From Actinorugispora endophytica (GTDB lineage Bacteria; Actinomycetota; Actinomycetes; Streptosporangiales; Streptosporangiaceae): a stretch of 64,000 bases of DNA. The position numbers and the translations under genes were made by a program. Below are positions 1 to 8,844 of the stretch, one piece after another; positions within the stretch are counted from its first letter, which is position 1, and every line of letters starts with the position of its first letter. The notes under the pieces were generated by a model. That model was not told the origin of the DNA and did no database searches. It was given only the letters and a program-made list of their open reading frames with translations. The DNA is taken from NCBI RefSeq assembly GCF_004363075.1, contig NZ_SNYN01000008.1, positions 1 to 64,000 of the forward strand. The letters run 5' to 3'.

Positions 1-83
1 CCCTGGGGGCGGGGGGGGGGGGGGGTGGGGTGGGGGGGGGGGGCCCCCCCCCCCCCCCGCCCCCCCCCGGGGCCCCCCCCCCA
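1..83. repeat. G-run followed by C-run at window edge
   Basis: Almost pure G to about position 43, then almost pure C to 83, broken by a few single bases. The two runs can pair with each other. Nothing coding is supported here: reading frames through it give only poly-Gly or poly-Pro. At an extreme edge this is as likely to be a contig-end artefact as real DNA. Confidence 0.85.
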
Positions 84-138
84 CGACCGTCAACAAAACC
101 ACCGGTGCCCGGATCCACCCCCGCACCGGAGGTTCTCT

Positions 139-216
139 ATGGAGACTCCCGCGCCGGAAACACCCTCGAACCTGACGGGGGTCGTCAGGTTCGGAGGCCA
201 TACTCGTCTCCCATGA
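139..216 (+). CDS. Candidate 25-residue upstream peptide coupled to the next gene
   Basis: An ATG at 139 follows a good Shine-Dalgarno (GGAGG, 6-base spacing). The frame runs 25 codons and ends in a TGA that overlaps the next gene's ATG as ATGA (213-216). The peptide (METPAPETPS...) resembles nothing I know. The arrangement suggests translational coupling: the downstream ATG at 213 has only a distant GGAGG of its own (about 15 bases away). It could equally be a chance frame. No function is assigned. Confidence 0.3.
   Translation: METPAPETPSNLTGVVRFGGHTRLP
167..193. promoter_or_regulatory. 11-bp inverted repeat before the PPOX-fold gene
   Basis: Arms CGAACCTGACG (167-177) and CGTCAGGTTCG (183-193) are perfect complements around a 5-base spacer. 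The repeat lies inside the candidate upstream peptide and just before the ATG at 213. It could be a regulator site, an RNA hairpin affecting translation, or the terminator of a gene to the left. Confidence 0.5.
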
Positions 217-674
217 CGACATGGGAATCCTTCGCCGCCCAGGCGCCCGGGCTCGCCTCGGCGGTGCGCGCCCGCTTCGAGGCGAACAGGCACCACGTGC
301 TGGCCACCCTGCGCAGGGACGGCGCGCCCCGGGTCAGCGGGACCGAGGTCTCCTTCCACGGCCCGGACCTGGTGATCGGTTCGATGCCCGGCGCGGTCAA
401 GGCGCGCGACCTCCAGCGCGACGGCCGCTTCGCGCTGCACGCGCACACCGGCGACTCCTCCATGGCGGGCGGCGACGCCAAGGTCTCGGGCACCGCCGTG
501 GAGGTGACCGACCCCGACGAGGTCGAGAGGTTCCGGGAGCCGGGCACCCCGCCGGGCCCGTTCCACCTGTTCCGGCTGGAGCTCACCGACGTGGTGCTGA
601 CCTCGGTCGAGGGCGACCGCCTGGTCGTCGACGTGTGGCGCGAGGGCGAGGAGACACGCCGGATCTCTCGATGA
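213..674 (+). CDS. Pyridoxamine 5'-phosphate oxidase-family (FMN-binding split barrel) protein
   Basis: A 153-residue protein. Its pattern is that of small actinobacterial PPOX-fold proteins: an N-terminal helix, then RHHVLATLRRDGAPRVSGTEV (first strands; about residues 23-43), a GSMPGAVKARDLQRDGR segment typical of the flavin or F420 pocket, and a C-terminal strand with VVDVWREGEE. Members bind FMN, F420 or haem and act as oxidoreductases or quenchers; the substrate cannot be read here. The ATG at 213 is chosen because the upstream frame runs into the homopolymer block. The stop codon lies inside the 60-bp palindrome that follows, and the next gene is convergent. Confidence 0.75.
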   Translation: MTTWESFAAQAPGLASAVRARFEANRHHVLATLRRDGAPRVSGTEVSFHGPDLVIGSMPGAVKARDLQRDGRFALHAHTGDSSMAGGDAKVSGTAVEVTDPDEVERFREPGTPPGPFHLFRLELTDVVLTSVEGDRLVVDVWREGEETRRISR

Positions 675-730
675 CCTTGACGCCACCGCCCTGGAACCCG
701 CGGGTTCCAGGGCGGTGGCGTCAAGGTCAT
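671..730. terminator. Perfect 60-bp palindrome, bidirectional terminator
   Basis: Positions 671-700 are the exact reverse complement of 701-730, with no loop. It overlaps the stop codon of the PPOX gene (TGA at 672-674) and separates it from the convergent chitinase gene. A shared block resembling TGACCTTGACGCC links it to similar hairpins at 47765 and 59590. There is no T-run, as is usual for terminators in such GC-rich DNA. Confidence 0.8.
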
Positions 731-754
731 CGGTGGGTGTGGCGCGGACCCCGG

Positions 755-2104
755 TCAGTTCAGGGACTCCTCCATCGCCTCGACGAGCTCGCCCTCGGGG
801 TCCATGTCCAGGTTCCACAGCATGAGGCCGCGCAGGTCGTGGCGGACGACGTACTCGCCCTTGAGCCGGACCACGTCGGGGTTGTCGTAGGACCACCACT
901 CGTTTCCGTCGAAGACCCAGTAGGCGCCCTGGTCCTCGTCGAAGAAGCGCGCGCCCGCGCGTTCCCTCAGGACGGAGTAGGCCTCGGTCGCCGTGCCGTA
1001 GCCGCCCTGCGCGGCCCGCGTGGCCTGGGTGAAACGCCCCTCGCCGTCCTCTCCGGGGGCGACCCCGCTCCACCCCCGGCCGTAGCCCGGCAGGCCCAGC
1101 ACCAGCTTCTCCGGGGGCAGGCCGTAGTCGAGGTACTGGCGCACCGCGCTGTCCGCGCTGGGCTGGTCCGGGGCGTCGTCGGGCGCGTACAGCTGGGAGT
1201 GGTGGCCCGTGACGTCGCTCCACGACCCGGTGAAGTCGTATCCCTGCACGGTCGCGAAGTCGAGGTGCCCGAACACCTCGGGCTCGTAGCTGTCCCGCAT
1301 GATCCGGGCGTCGTGCGACAGCGAGGCCGACAGCGTGTACTCCTCGCCGGTCTCGGCCTCCAGCGCGTCCAGCTGCTCGCGGAACTCGGTCACGACCAGG
1401 GTGAAGTTGTGCTTGTCCTCGGGCCGCACCGTGTTGCCGGGGTGCCCGTTGCCGCCGGGCCACTCCCAGTCCAGGTCGATACCGTCGAAGATCCCCGCGG
1501 CCACCCCCTCGCCTCCCTGGGGCTCCCCCGGGAGCTTCGGCAGGTTCCCGCGCAGCCACAGGTCCACGCACGAGGAGACGAACCGCCGGCGGGACTCCTC
1601 GGTCCGCACCGCGTCGGAGAAGTGCGTCGACCAGTTCCAGCCTCCCAGCGAGATGCTGGCGTCGAGGTGCGGGTACTTCTCCTGGAGCTTGCGCAGCTGG
1701 TTGAGGCTGCCCGCGAGCGGCTGCTCGTACGTGTCGCCCACCCCGTCCACGCTGTCGTCGGCGTCGTAGCGGTGCTGGAAGATCTGCCACGGCTGGTCGG
1801 CGTCGGCCGGGATGTGGCACAGGCCCTCGGCGTTGACGTCGCCGAACGCCCACATCAACCGGTTCAGCCGCGCGGCCGCTCCGCTCTCGTCGATGTCCTT
1901 GATCGAGTAGCCCCGGTTGGCGGTGTTCCAGTCGGCGAAGTAGGCCAGGCTCTCCTTCGGACCGAAGGCCGGCACCGCGCGGGTGAACGCCGCGAAGGTG
2001 CTCACGAAGAGGGAGCACAGCGCCATGGCCAGAACCGTCCACAACAGGACCCCCCGGCTCCGTCGGAACGAAGGGGTGCTTCCGCGCCGATGGCGAGCAG
2101 GCAT
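755..2104 (-). CDS. Secreted GH18 chitinase
   Basis: A 449-residue protein. The N terminus is Arg-rich followed by a hydrophobic stretch (about 19-40), a signal peptide or membrane anchor. The GH18 barrel follows: SLGGWNWS at about 152-159 and the catalytic motif DGIDLDWE at 207-214, with Glu214 the expected acid/base. The tail WNLDMDP resembles the conserved Trp strand at the barrel's end. It should hydrolyse beta-1,4-GlcNAc polymers such as chitin outside the cell. No separate chitin-binding domain is visible. It stands alone, convergent with the PPOX gene, and no DasR-like site is seen in its short upstream gap (2105-2229). Confidence 0.9.
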   Translation of the reverse strand: MPARHRRGSTPSFRRSRGVLLWTVLAMALCSLFVSTFAAFTRAVPAFGPKESLAYFADWNTANRGYSIKDIDESGAAARLNRLMWAFGDVNAEGLCHIPADADQPWQIFQHRYDADDSVDGVGDTYEQPLAGSLNQLRKLQEKYPHLDASISLGGWNWSTHFSDAVRTEESRRRFVSSCVDLWLRGNLPKLPGEPQGGEGVAAGIFDGIDLDWEWPGGNGHPGNTVRPEDKHNFTLVVTEFREQLDALEAETGEEYTLSASLSHDARIMRDSYEPEVFGHLDFATVQGYDFTGSWSDVTGHHSQLYAPDDAPDQPSADSAVRQYLDYGLPPEKLVLGLPGYGRGWSGVAPGEDGEGRFTQATRAAQGGYGTATEAYSVLRERAGARFFDEDQGAYWVFDGNEWWSYDNPDVVRLKGEYVVRHDLRGLMLWNLDMDPEGELVEAMEESLN

Positions 2105-2229
2105 GCTTCACAAGGTATAGGGCCGACGGCTCGTTGGCCCAGGGGAACCCGCGCGAGACCGGAATCGGTCCCGTGGGAACCCCGGCCGCCGTTCCGCTCG
2201 TTGTCCACTGCGGCGCGGCGGCGGAACCG

Positions 2230-3393
2230 TCACTCCAGGAAGTCGCGGAGCATCTGGGCGCGCGAGGGCTGGCGCAGCTTCGCCAGCGTCTTGGCCTCGA
2301 TCTGGCGGATGCGCTCGCGGGTCACCCCGAACTCCCTTCCCACCTCCTCCAGGGTGTGCGGATGCCCGTCGGCCAGGCCGAACCGGAGCGCGATGACGCG
2401 CTGCTCCCGTTCGGAGAGCGCGTTCAGCAGACGGGCCAGCTGCTCCTGGAGCAGGATGAACGCCGCGGCCTCCACCGGCACCACGGCGTCGGAGTCCTCG
2501 ATGAAGTCGCCGAAGTCGGAGTCCTCCTCGCCGATCGGCGACTGCAGGGAGACCGGCTCCTGCGCGATGCGCTGGATCTCGGCGACGCGCTCGCCACCCA
2601 GGTCCAGCGCGCGGGAGAGCTCCTCGGGGGTCGGCTCGCGGCCGAGCTCCTGGTGCATCTGGCGCTGGGTCCGGATCAGCTTGTTGATGGTCTCCACCAT
2701 GTGCACCGGGATGCGGATGGTGCGCGCCTGGTCGGCGATCGCGCGCGTGATGGCCTGGCGGATCCACCAGGTCGCGTACGTGGAGAACTTGTACCCCTTG
2801 GCGTAGTCGAACTTCTCCACGGCGCGGATCAGGCCGAGGTTGCCCTCCTGGACGAGGTCCAGAAGCATCAGGCCGCGCCCGATGTAGCGCTTGGCGATGG
2901 ACACCACCAGGCGCAGGTTGGCCTCGATCAGCCGGCGCTTGGCGCGCTCCCCCTCGCGGACCAGGGAGCGGAGGTCGGCGATCCGGTCGGGGTCGATCTG
3001 GGACGGGACCGGGAGCGTCCGCACGACGCGGAGCTTCTGCTCGGCGTAGAGTCCGATCTCGATCGATTGGGCGAATTCCACTTCTTCTTCTGCCGTGAGC
3101 AGCGGAACACGGCCGATCTCGCGCAGGTAGATGCGGACGAGGTCGCTGGTGGGCGCGCGGCGCCCCCGTTCCTCGACGGCCCGGGCGTCGTCGGCGGCCG
3201 GGTCGACGACGTCGATCCCCTGCCGCTCCAGGTCTCTCACGACCTGGTCGAACGCCTCGGGCGGGGCATCGAACCGGTCCAGGGCGGACACGACGTCGGT
3301 CACCGAGACCGCGCCCTCGTTCCTTCCGCCCGCGACCAGTTCCACCACCTGCCGGACCGGTGGTGTCTCGCTTGGCAGCACCGAAAGAGCCAC
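2230..3393 (-). CDS. Principal-type sigma-70 factor (RpoD/Hrd family)
   Basis: 387 residues. Region 1.2 is at about 82-114, region 2 at about 150-231 (including [20 protein letters not shown], which melts and reads the -10 box), region 3 at about 232-310, and region 4.2 at about 347-375 with the -35-reading helix [13 protein letters not shown]. The N-terminal region is short compared with an HrdB/SigA housekeeping factor, so this may be an HrdA-like relative; HrdA-type genes lie near dnaG in Streptomyces (from memory). The GTG at 3393 abuts its AGGA, so the GTG four codons later (3381) is an equally good start. It is followed by a chitinase gene on the same strand. Confidence 0.9.
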   Translation of the reverse strand: MALSVLPSETPPVRQVVELVAGGRNEGAVSVTDVVSALDRFDAPPEAFDQVVRDLERQGIDVVDPAADDARAVEERGRRAPTSDLVRIYLREIGRVPLLTAEEEVEFAQSIEIGLYAEQKLRVVRTLPVPSQIDPDRIADLRSLVREGERAKRRLIEANLRLVVSIAKRYIGRGLMLLDLVQEGNLGLIRAVEKFDYAKGYKFSTYATWWIRQAITRAIADQARTIRIPVHMVETINKLIRTQRQMHQELGREPTPEELSRALDLGGERVAEIQRIAQEPVSLQSPIGEEDSDFGDFIEDSDAVVPVEAAAFILLQEQLARLLNALSEREQRVIALRFGLADGHPHTLEEVGREFGVTRERIRQIEAKTLAKLRQPSRAQMLRDFLE

Positions 3394-3452
3394 TCCTACA
3401 GTGTGCCCGGTGTCACCCCGCCATGGTGAGGTCTACTTTTGTCACCCTTGTG

Positions 3453-5324
3453 TCACGCGGCACCGCCGGACCGCTCCCGCATCGTGCGTTTGCGCTGTTC
3501 AACAGTCATCAGTTCGGTGAAGACCCGCTGGTATTCCTCGGCCTGGGCGATCGGGTCGAGCCGCCCCAGCTGCGACTTGAGGTTTGTGACCTGACGATTG
3601 ATGGAATGAACCCTGATCGTGCCGATGACCTCTCCGGCGGTGTGCTCGTCGAGTTCTCCGTAGATCTCGACCGGTTCCACCGCCAGCCGGGTGACGAACC
3701 CCCGCTGCTCCTCGTTGCGGGCGGCCTCGCGCAGCCGGCCGGCCCACTGCGCCGGGTCCTGGGCCGCGGCCACCCCGCCCTGGTCCCGCAGCAGCCGGAA
3801 CACGACCCGGTGCTGGGAGACGGTGAACGCGTCCTCGTCGAGCTGGTCGAACTCGCCCGACAGCGCCGGGTGCTGCACCGCGAGCTTGAGCGCGAGCCGC
3901 TCGCGCTGCACCGACGGGTCGCGCGGGTCGTAGGGCGCGCTCTCGGCGGGCGCGGCGGGCGCGGGCGCGGGCCGCCCGCCGCGCTGGGGGCGCCCCTGGT
4001 TCATGTGCTGGCGCACCCGCCTGCTGACGAACTCCTCGTCCATGATGCCGAGCCAGCGGTCCAGGCTGACCCCGTAGAGCTTGCGGACCCCGGCGTTGCG
4101 GATGCTCGCCACGATGGGCGCGGCCGCGTCCAGCGCGGCGAGGCGGCCCTCGGGGGTGTCGAGGTTGTGCCCCTCGAACTTGCTGCGGATCATGAACTCG
4201 TACAGCGGTTTCTTCGCCTCGACCAGGTCCCGCACCGCGCCGTCGCCGTGCCGGATGCGCAGGTCGCACGGGTCGAGCCCGTCGGGCTGCACCGCGACGA
4301 AGGTCTCCGAGGCGAACCCGTGCTCCTCCGCGAACGCGCGCAGCGCCGCGTTCTGCCCGGCCTTGTCGCCGTCGAAGGTGAACACGACCTCGCCGCCGAA
4401 CTCCGAGCGGCCCAGGAGCAGCCGCCGCAGGATCTTGAGGTGCTCCTCGCCGAAGGAGGTGCCGCAGGTGGCGATGGCGGTGGTGACGCCCGCCAGGTGG
4501 CAGGCCATCACGTCGGTGTAGCCCTCGACGACCACGGCCCTGCGCTGCCTGGCGATCTCCTTCTTGGCCAGGTCCAGGCCGTACAGCAGGCCGCTCTTCT
4601 TGAAGAGCGGGGTCTCCTGCGTGTTGAGGTACTTGGGCCCGTCGTCGCCGGGGTCGAGCTTGCGCGCGCCGAACCCGACGACCTCGCCGGTGACCTCGCG
4701 CACCGGCCACAGCAGCCGGTTGCGGAACTTGTCGTAGGGGCCGCGCCGTCCCTGGCTGGCCAGTCCGCCGAGGATGATCTCCTTGTCGGTGAAGCCCTTC
4801 TTGCGCAGGTGCGAGGTGAGCGACTCCCAGCCGGGCGGGGCGTACCCGACCCCGAAGCGCTCGGCGTCGGCCCGGGCGAACCCGCGCTCGGTGAGGAAGC
4901 GCCGCGCCTCCTGCGCCTGCGGGGAGAGCAGCTGCTCGGCGTAGAACTCCGCCGCGGCCCGGTGCGCCTCGATCAGCCGCTGGCGCTGGCCCTGCTCGTT
5001 GCGCGGGACGTACCCGCCCTGCTCGTAGCGGAGCTGGATGCCCGCCCCCCGCGCGAGGGTCTCGATCGCCTCGACGAAGCTCAGGTGCTCGATCTTCTGC
5101 ACGAAGGCGATGACGTCGCCGCCCTCGCCGCACCCGAAGCAGTACCAGAGGTTGCGCGCCGGGGTGACGTTGAAGGAGGGGGACTTCTCGTCGTGGAAGG
5201 GGCACAGGCCCTTCAGGGAGCCGCCGCCGGCGCTGCGGAGCTGGAGGTACTCGCCGACGATGTCGGCGATGGGTGAGCGCTCCCGTACGAGGGCGACGTC
5301 TTCGTCTCTGATTCGACCGGCCAC
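3453..5324 (-). CDS. dnaG: DNA primase DnaG
   Basis: Makes RNA primers for replication. Counting from the GTG at 5324 (623 residues), the CHC2 zinc ribbon has Cys41, His44, Cys62 and Cys65. The TOPRIM domain follows with VVVEGYTD (Glu267) and TFDGDKAG (Asp318 and Asp320), and a helicase-binding C-terminal region closes the protein. The frame stays open a further 44 codons upstream, but that extension is Pro/Gly/Ser-rich and unlike any primase. The chosen GTG sits 7 bases after a TAGTCT -10 box, so the message may be leaderless. A sigma factor gene follows downstream. Confidence 0.97.
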   Translation of the reverse strand: MAGRIRDEDVALVRERSPIADIVGEYLQLRSAGGGSLKGLCPFHDEKSPSFNVTPARNLWYCFGCGEGGDVIAFVQKIEHLSFVEAIETLARGAGIQLRYEQGGYVPRNEQGQRQRLIEAHRAAAEFYAEQLLSPQAQEARRFLTERGFARADAERFGVGYAPPGWESLTSHLRKKGFTDKEIILGGLASQGRRGPYDKFRNRLLWPVREVTGEVVGFGARKLDPGDDGPKYLNTQETPLFKKSGLLYGLDLAKKEIARQRRAVVVEGYTDVMACHLAGVTTAIATCGTSFGEEHLKILRRLLLGRSEFGGEVVFTFDGDKAGQNAALRAFAEEHGFASETFVAVQPDGLDPCDLRIRHGDGAVRDLVEAKKPLYEFMIRSKFEGHNLDTPEGRLAALDAAAPIVASIRNAGVRKLYGVSLDRWLGIMDEEFVSRRVRQHMNQGRPQRGGRPAPAPAAPAESAPYDPRDPSVQRERLALKLAVQHPALSGEFDQLDEDAFTVSQHRVVFRLLRDQGGVAAAQDPAQWAGRLREAARNEEQRGFVTRLAVEPVEIYGELDEHTAGEVIGTIRVHSINRQVTNLKSQLGRLDPIAQAEEYQRVFTELMTVEQRKRTMRERSGGAA

Positions 5325-5331
5325 GGGAATC

Positions 5332-5337
5332 AGACTA
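5332..5337 (-). promoter_or_regulatory. Candidate -10 box of a leaderless dnaG transcript
   Basis: TAGTCT on the minus strand fits the actinobacterial TANNNT -10 pattern and ends 7 bases before the GTG at 5324, so transcription would begin at or next to the start codon. No convincing -35 box and no Shine-Dalgarno are present. Confidence 0.45.
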
Positions 5338-5501
5338 GTTCGTCCCGACGACTCGGGACGGACCGGCGCGGAGCCTGTGGACGGACCCGGGCCGGACCCG
5401 GTGCCCGGTGGCCCTGGCCCTCTCGCGGCCGGAAGCGCTCCGGACCCCGAAAACACCGGGACCGACCGGAAAGGGCCACGGGAGGCGCGGAGCGGCCGGG
5501 C

Positions 5502-5867
5502 TCAGCCGATCTCGGCGCTGCGCAGCACGCCCCTGGACTCGTAGGCGGAGCGGACCGCGCCCGAGAGGGAGTCCAGTCCGTTGCGCACCTTGGCCACGCC
5601 GACGGCGCCGCCCATCATGCCGGTGCTGGCCAGGAACAGCGAGACCGTGACGGTGCCGTCGGGGTTCGGGTCGATCTGCAGGGAGTACGGGTAGTACACG
5701 GAGAACGCGCCGAGCAGCATCGCCTTGACCTTGCTGCCCTTCTCCGCCAGTCCGCGCTGGGGGCTCTCCCAGGAGAAGCGGAACTGCTGCTGGGCCAGCG
5801 TCTCCTGGAGGATGCTCCGGGCGCCCTCGGTGTCGGCGGCCACCACGAACTTCGAGTACTTCGCCAT
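5502..5867 (-). CDS. Conserved small protein of unknown function
   Basis: 121 residues starting MAKYSKFVVAADTEGARSIL. I do not recognise the family. The first half is mixed alpha/beta and charged. The middle (AMLLGAFSVYYPYSLQID) and the later FLASTGMMGGAVGVAKVRNG are more hydrophobic, but I see no clear signal peptide or full membrane span. The ATG at 5867 is chosen over an in-frame upstream extension because that extension is Arg/Pro-rich and a weak AGAGAAGA ribosome site precedes this ATG. It lies upstream of dnaG on the same strand, 177 bases away, and downstream of the arabinose operon's terminator. Confidence 0.65.
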   Translation of the reverse strand: MAKYSKFVVAADTEGARSILQETLAQQQFRFSWESPQRGLAEKGSKVKAMLLGAFSVYYPYSLQIDPNPDGTVTVSLFLASTGMMGGAVGVAKVRNGLDSLSGAVRSAYESRGVLRSAEIG

Positions 5868-5948
5868 GCGTGTCTTCTCTCTCTGCCGACGGGCGCCGGG
5901 GTCCCCCGGCCCCGCCCGGTGCGGTCCTGACCGGGCAGAACTTACCGT

Positions 5949-5971
5949 GGCCGCCTGTACGCCAGGCGGCC
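5949..5971 (-). terminator. Terminator of the arabinose operon
   Basis: Perfect 9-bp stem (GGCCGCCTG / CAGGCGGCC) with a 5-base loop, just past the stop of the last operon gene at 5989 and before the small gene at 5867. Confidence 0.6.
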
Positions 5972-5988
5972 GCGGCATAACAACCCCG

Positions 5989-7242
5989 TCACATCGCGGC
6001 GGTCGGGGCCCGTTCCGGCGGCTCCTCCGCCGGGAGCCGGCCACCGCCGCCCGCGCCGGAGCGGTCCCGCCCGCCCCGGCGCGGGCCGACCCGGTTCTTG
6101 TTGTAGATGTCGAAGGCCACGGCCGCGAGCAGGACCAGGCCCTTGATGCCCTGCTGCCAGTCCACGCCCAGGCCGATCAGCGACATCCCGTTGTTCATGA
6201 CGCCCATGACCAGGGCGCCCACGACCGCGCCGATGACGGTTCCCACGCCTCCGGCGGCGGAGGCCCCGCCGATGAAGGCCGCGGCGATCGCGTCCAGTTC
6301 GAACATCGTCCCGGCCCGCGGGGTGGCCGCGTTGAGCCGGGCCATGAAGACCAGACCGGCCAGCGCCGAGAGCGCGCCCATCGTCACGAACACCCAGAAC
6401 GTCGTCTGCCTGGTCTTGACGCCCGACAGCATCGCCGCCTTCTCGTTGCCGCCCACGGCGTAGACGTGCCGCCCCGCCACCGTGGTGTTCATGACGAACG
6501 AGAACACCACGATCAGCGCGACCAGCAGCACCCCGACCACCGGGATCCCGTTGTGGACCGCCAACACGCAGGCGAAGGCGTTGACCACGACGGCGGTGGC
6601 GGCGGCCCTGGCCCAGAACAGGCCCCGCGAGGACACCGGCAGCCCGTGCCCGGCGGAACGGACCCGCCCCCGCCACTGCGACCACACCAGGGCCGCGGAG
6701 GACAGCGCACCGAGCAGGAGGGTGAGCACGTGCACCTCGGCGTCGACCACGTCGGGCACGTACCCCGAGCCGAGTGCGCGCAGGCTGTCGGGCAGCGGAC
6801 CGACCGACTCCCCGCCCAGCACGACCATCGTCGCGCCGCGGAAGATCAGCATCCCGGCGAGGGTGACGATGAAGGAGGGGATGCGCACGTAGGCCACCCA
6901 GAAGCCCTGCCAGGCCCCGATGAGGGCGCCCGCGAGCAGGGCGGCGGGCACCACGGCCCACACCGGCAGCCCCCAGGAGGTCAGCATCACGGCGGACAGC
7001 GCCCCGACGAACGCGACGATCGAGCCGACCGACAGGTCGATGTGGCCGGTGATGATGACCAGCATCATCCCGATCGCCAGGATCAGGACGTAGCTGTTCT
7101 GCATGATGAGGTTGGTGATGTTGAGCGGCCTGAGCAGCAGCCCGCCCGTGAGGATCTCGAACAGGACGACGATCGCCAGGAGCGCCATCACCATCCCGTA
7201 CTGGCGGGCGTTGCCGCGCAGCAGGTCGCGGACGGCGCTCAT
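5989..7242 (-). CDS. mmsB: CUT2 sugar ABC transporter permease (MmsB/GguB/XylH-like)
   Basis: 417 residues and strongly hydrophobic, with the XylH/GguB architecture of about ten or more membrane helices. The recognisable permease block [16 protein letters not shown] lies in the first third, and [19 protein letters not shown] in the second half contacts the ATPase. The C-terminal tail is Arg/Gly-rich and cytoplasmic. It forms the membrane channel for a pentose or aldose taken up with the ChvE-like lipoprotein and the duplicated ATPase encoded just before it. Its ATG overlaps the ATPase stop by 4 bases (ATGA at 7239-7242), which fixes the start. Last gene of the arabinose operon. Confidence 0.9.
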   Translation of the reverse strand: MSAVRDLLRGNARQYGMVMALLAIVVLFEILTGGLLLRPLNITNLIMQNSYVLILAIGMMLVIITGHIDLSVGSIVAFVGALSAVMLTSWGLPVWAVVPAALLAGALIGAWQGFWVAYVRIPSFIVTLAGMLIFRGATMVVLGGESVGPLPDSLRALGSGYVPDVVDAEVHVLTLLLGALSSAALVWSQWRGRVRSAGHGLPVSSRGLFWARAAATAVVVNAFACVLAVHNGIPVVGVLLVALIVVFSFVMNTTVAGRHVYAVGGNEKAAMLSGVKTRQTTFWVFVTMGALSALAGLVFMARLNAATPRAGTMFELDAIAAAFIGGASAAGGVGTVIGAVVGALVMGVMNNGMSLIGLGVDWQQGIKGLVLLAAVAFDIYNKNRVGPRRGGRDRSGAGGGGRLPAEEPPERAPTAAM

Positions 7243-8777
7243 CGGGCACCGGCCCGGGCCGTGGTCATCAGTCGCATGAGGGTCTCCTGGTCGGCGCGGT
7301 CGCGGGGCACCTCTCCGGTGATCCGGCCGTCGTTCATGGTGTAGACGCGGTCGCACATCCCGATCAGCTCCGGCAGCTCCGAGGAGATCAGCAGCACGCC
7401 CTTCCCCTGCCGGGCGAGGCTCTGGATGATCAGGTAGATCTCGTACTTGGCTCCGACGTCGATGCCGCGCGTGGGCTCGTCGAGGATGAGCAGGTCGGGT
7501 TCGGTGAACATCCACTTGCCGAGGACGACCTTCTGCTGGTTGCCGCCGCTGAGCTGTCCGGCGGCCTGGAAGACGTCTCGGCTCTTGACCCGCATCCGGC
7601 GGCGGGCGTCGTCGGCCCGGACCGCCTCGCGCGCGGGGTCGATCACCCCGTTGCGGCTGACCCGGTCGAGCCCGGCCAGGGTGATGTTGCGGAGGATGTC
7701 GTCGTCCAGCAGCAGGCCCAGTTCCTTGCGGTCCTCGGGAACGTAGGCGATGCCGTGGGCGATGGCCTCGCTCACGTCGCGGATCCTGACGGGGCGGCCG
7801 CCCTTGCGCAGGGAGCCGCTGACGTACCGGCCGTAGGAGCGGCCGAACACGCTCATCGCGAACTCGGTCCGCCCGGCTCCCATCAACCCGGCCAGGCCCA
7901 CGATCTCGCCGCCGCGCACGGACAGCGACGCGCCGTCGACCACGCGCCGGTCCAGCTGGGAGGGGTGGTCCACGGTCCAGTCGACCACCTCGAACAGCAC
8001 CCGCCCCGGGCGGCTCTCGCGCTCGGGGTAGCGGTGGTCCATGTCGCGCCCCACCATGCCCCGGATGATGCGGTCCTCGGTCACCTCGCCCGAGGCCGTG
8101 TCCAGGGTCTCGATGGTCCGCCCGTCGCGCAGGACCGTGACGGTGTCGGCCACCCGGGTGATCTCGCCGAGCTTGTGGGAGATCAGGATGGCGGTGATGC
8201 CCTGGCCGCGCAGCTCCCGCAGGAGGTCGAGCAGGTTGGCGCTGTCGGTCTCGTTCAGCGCCGACGTCGGCTCGTCCAGGATCAGCAGGCGCACGTCCTT
8301 GGAGAGCGCCTTGGCGATCTCGACCAGCTGCTGCTGCCCCACGCCCAGGTCGGACACCGGGACCGAGGGGTCCTGGTCGAGGCCGACCCGTTCCAGCAGG
8401 CCGCGCGCCTGCCCGAAGGTGCGGCCCCAGTCGACCACGCCGCGCCGGGCCCGCTCGTTGCCCAGGAAGATGTTCTCGGCGATGGACAGCTGCGGGACCA
8501 GTGCCAGCTCCTGGTGGATGATGGCGATCCCCGCCGCCTCGCTGTCGCGGACGCCGCGGAAGGCCGCGGGCGCGCCGTCCACCAGGATCTCGCCGCTGTA
8601 GGAGCCGTGCGGGTAGACCCCGCTGAGCACCTTCATCAGGGTGGACTTGCCCGCCCCGTTCTCGCCCATGAGGGCGTGGACCTCTCCTCGCCCGACCCTC
8701 AGGGAGACGTCCTCCAGCGCCTTGACGCCGGGGAACTCCTTGCCGATCGCCCTCATCTCCAGAATGGTGTCGCGCAT
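7239..8777 (-). CDS. mmsA: CUT2 sugar ABC transporter ATP-binding protein (MmsA/GguA-like)
   Basis: 512 residues with two fused ATPase domains. The first has Walker [10 protein letters not shown] (38-46), signature [16 protein letters not shown] and Walker [12 protein letters not shown]. The second has a degenerate Walker A ([10 protein letters not shown]), signature [14 protein letters not shown] and [13 protein letters not shown]. This is the normal pattern for RbsA/XylG/GguA proteins, where only one site is fully active. It drives import through the MmsB-like permease, with which it overlaps by 4 bases. The ChvE-like binding protein gene lies 67 bases upstream. Confidence 0.93.
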   Translation of the reverse strand: MRDTILEMRAIGKEFPGVKALEDVSLRVGRGEVHALMGENGAGKSTLMKVLSGVYPHGSYSGEILVDGAPAAFRGVRDSEAAGIAIIHQELALVPQLSIAENIFLGNERARRGVVDWGRTFGQARGLLERVGLDQDPSVPVSDLGVGQQQLVEIAKALSKDVRLLILDEPTSALNETDSANLLDLLRELRGQGITAILISHKLGEITRVADTVTVLRDGRTIETLDTASGEVTEDRIIRGMVGRDMDHRYPERESRPGRVLFEVVDWTVDHPSQLDRRVVDGASLSVRGGEIVGLAGLMGAGRTEFAMSVFGRSYGRYVSGSLRKGGRPVRIRDVSEAIAHGIAYVPEDRKELGLLLDDDILRNITLAGLDRVSRNGVIDPAREAVRADDARRRMRVKSRDVFQAAGQLSGGNQQKVVLGKWMFTEPDLLILDEPTRGIDVGAKYEIYLIIQSLARQGKGVLLISSELPELIGMCDRVYTMNDGRITGEVPRDRADQETLMRLMTTARAGAR

Positions 8778-8844
8778 CGCGGTCGGCTCCTCCTTCTCCG
8801 TGGCGGGGCCGGGGCGCCCGACCGCGCCCCGGCCCCGGGGCGTG

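Noticed and set aside
90-2111. Long minus-strand frame of 673 codons over the left end
   Set aside because: It is Arg/Gly/Pro-rich in the way shadow frames of GC-rich genes are, overlaps the chitinase and PPOX genes, and shows no domain.
221-2806. Very long plus-strand frame (861 codons) opposite the chitinase and sigma genes
   Set aside because: It is antisense to two well-supported genes and has no recognisable motif; high GC at third positions keeps such frames open.
5325-5456. 44-codon N-terminal extension of DnaG
   Set aside because: Pro/Gly/Ser-rich with no family match, and a -10 box lies inside it.
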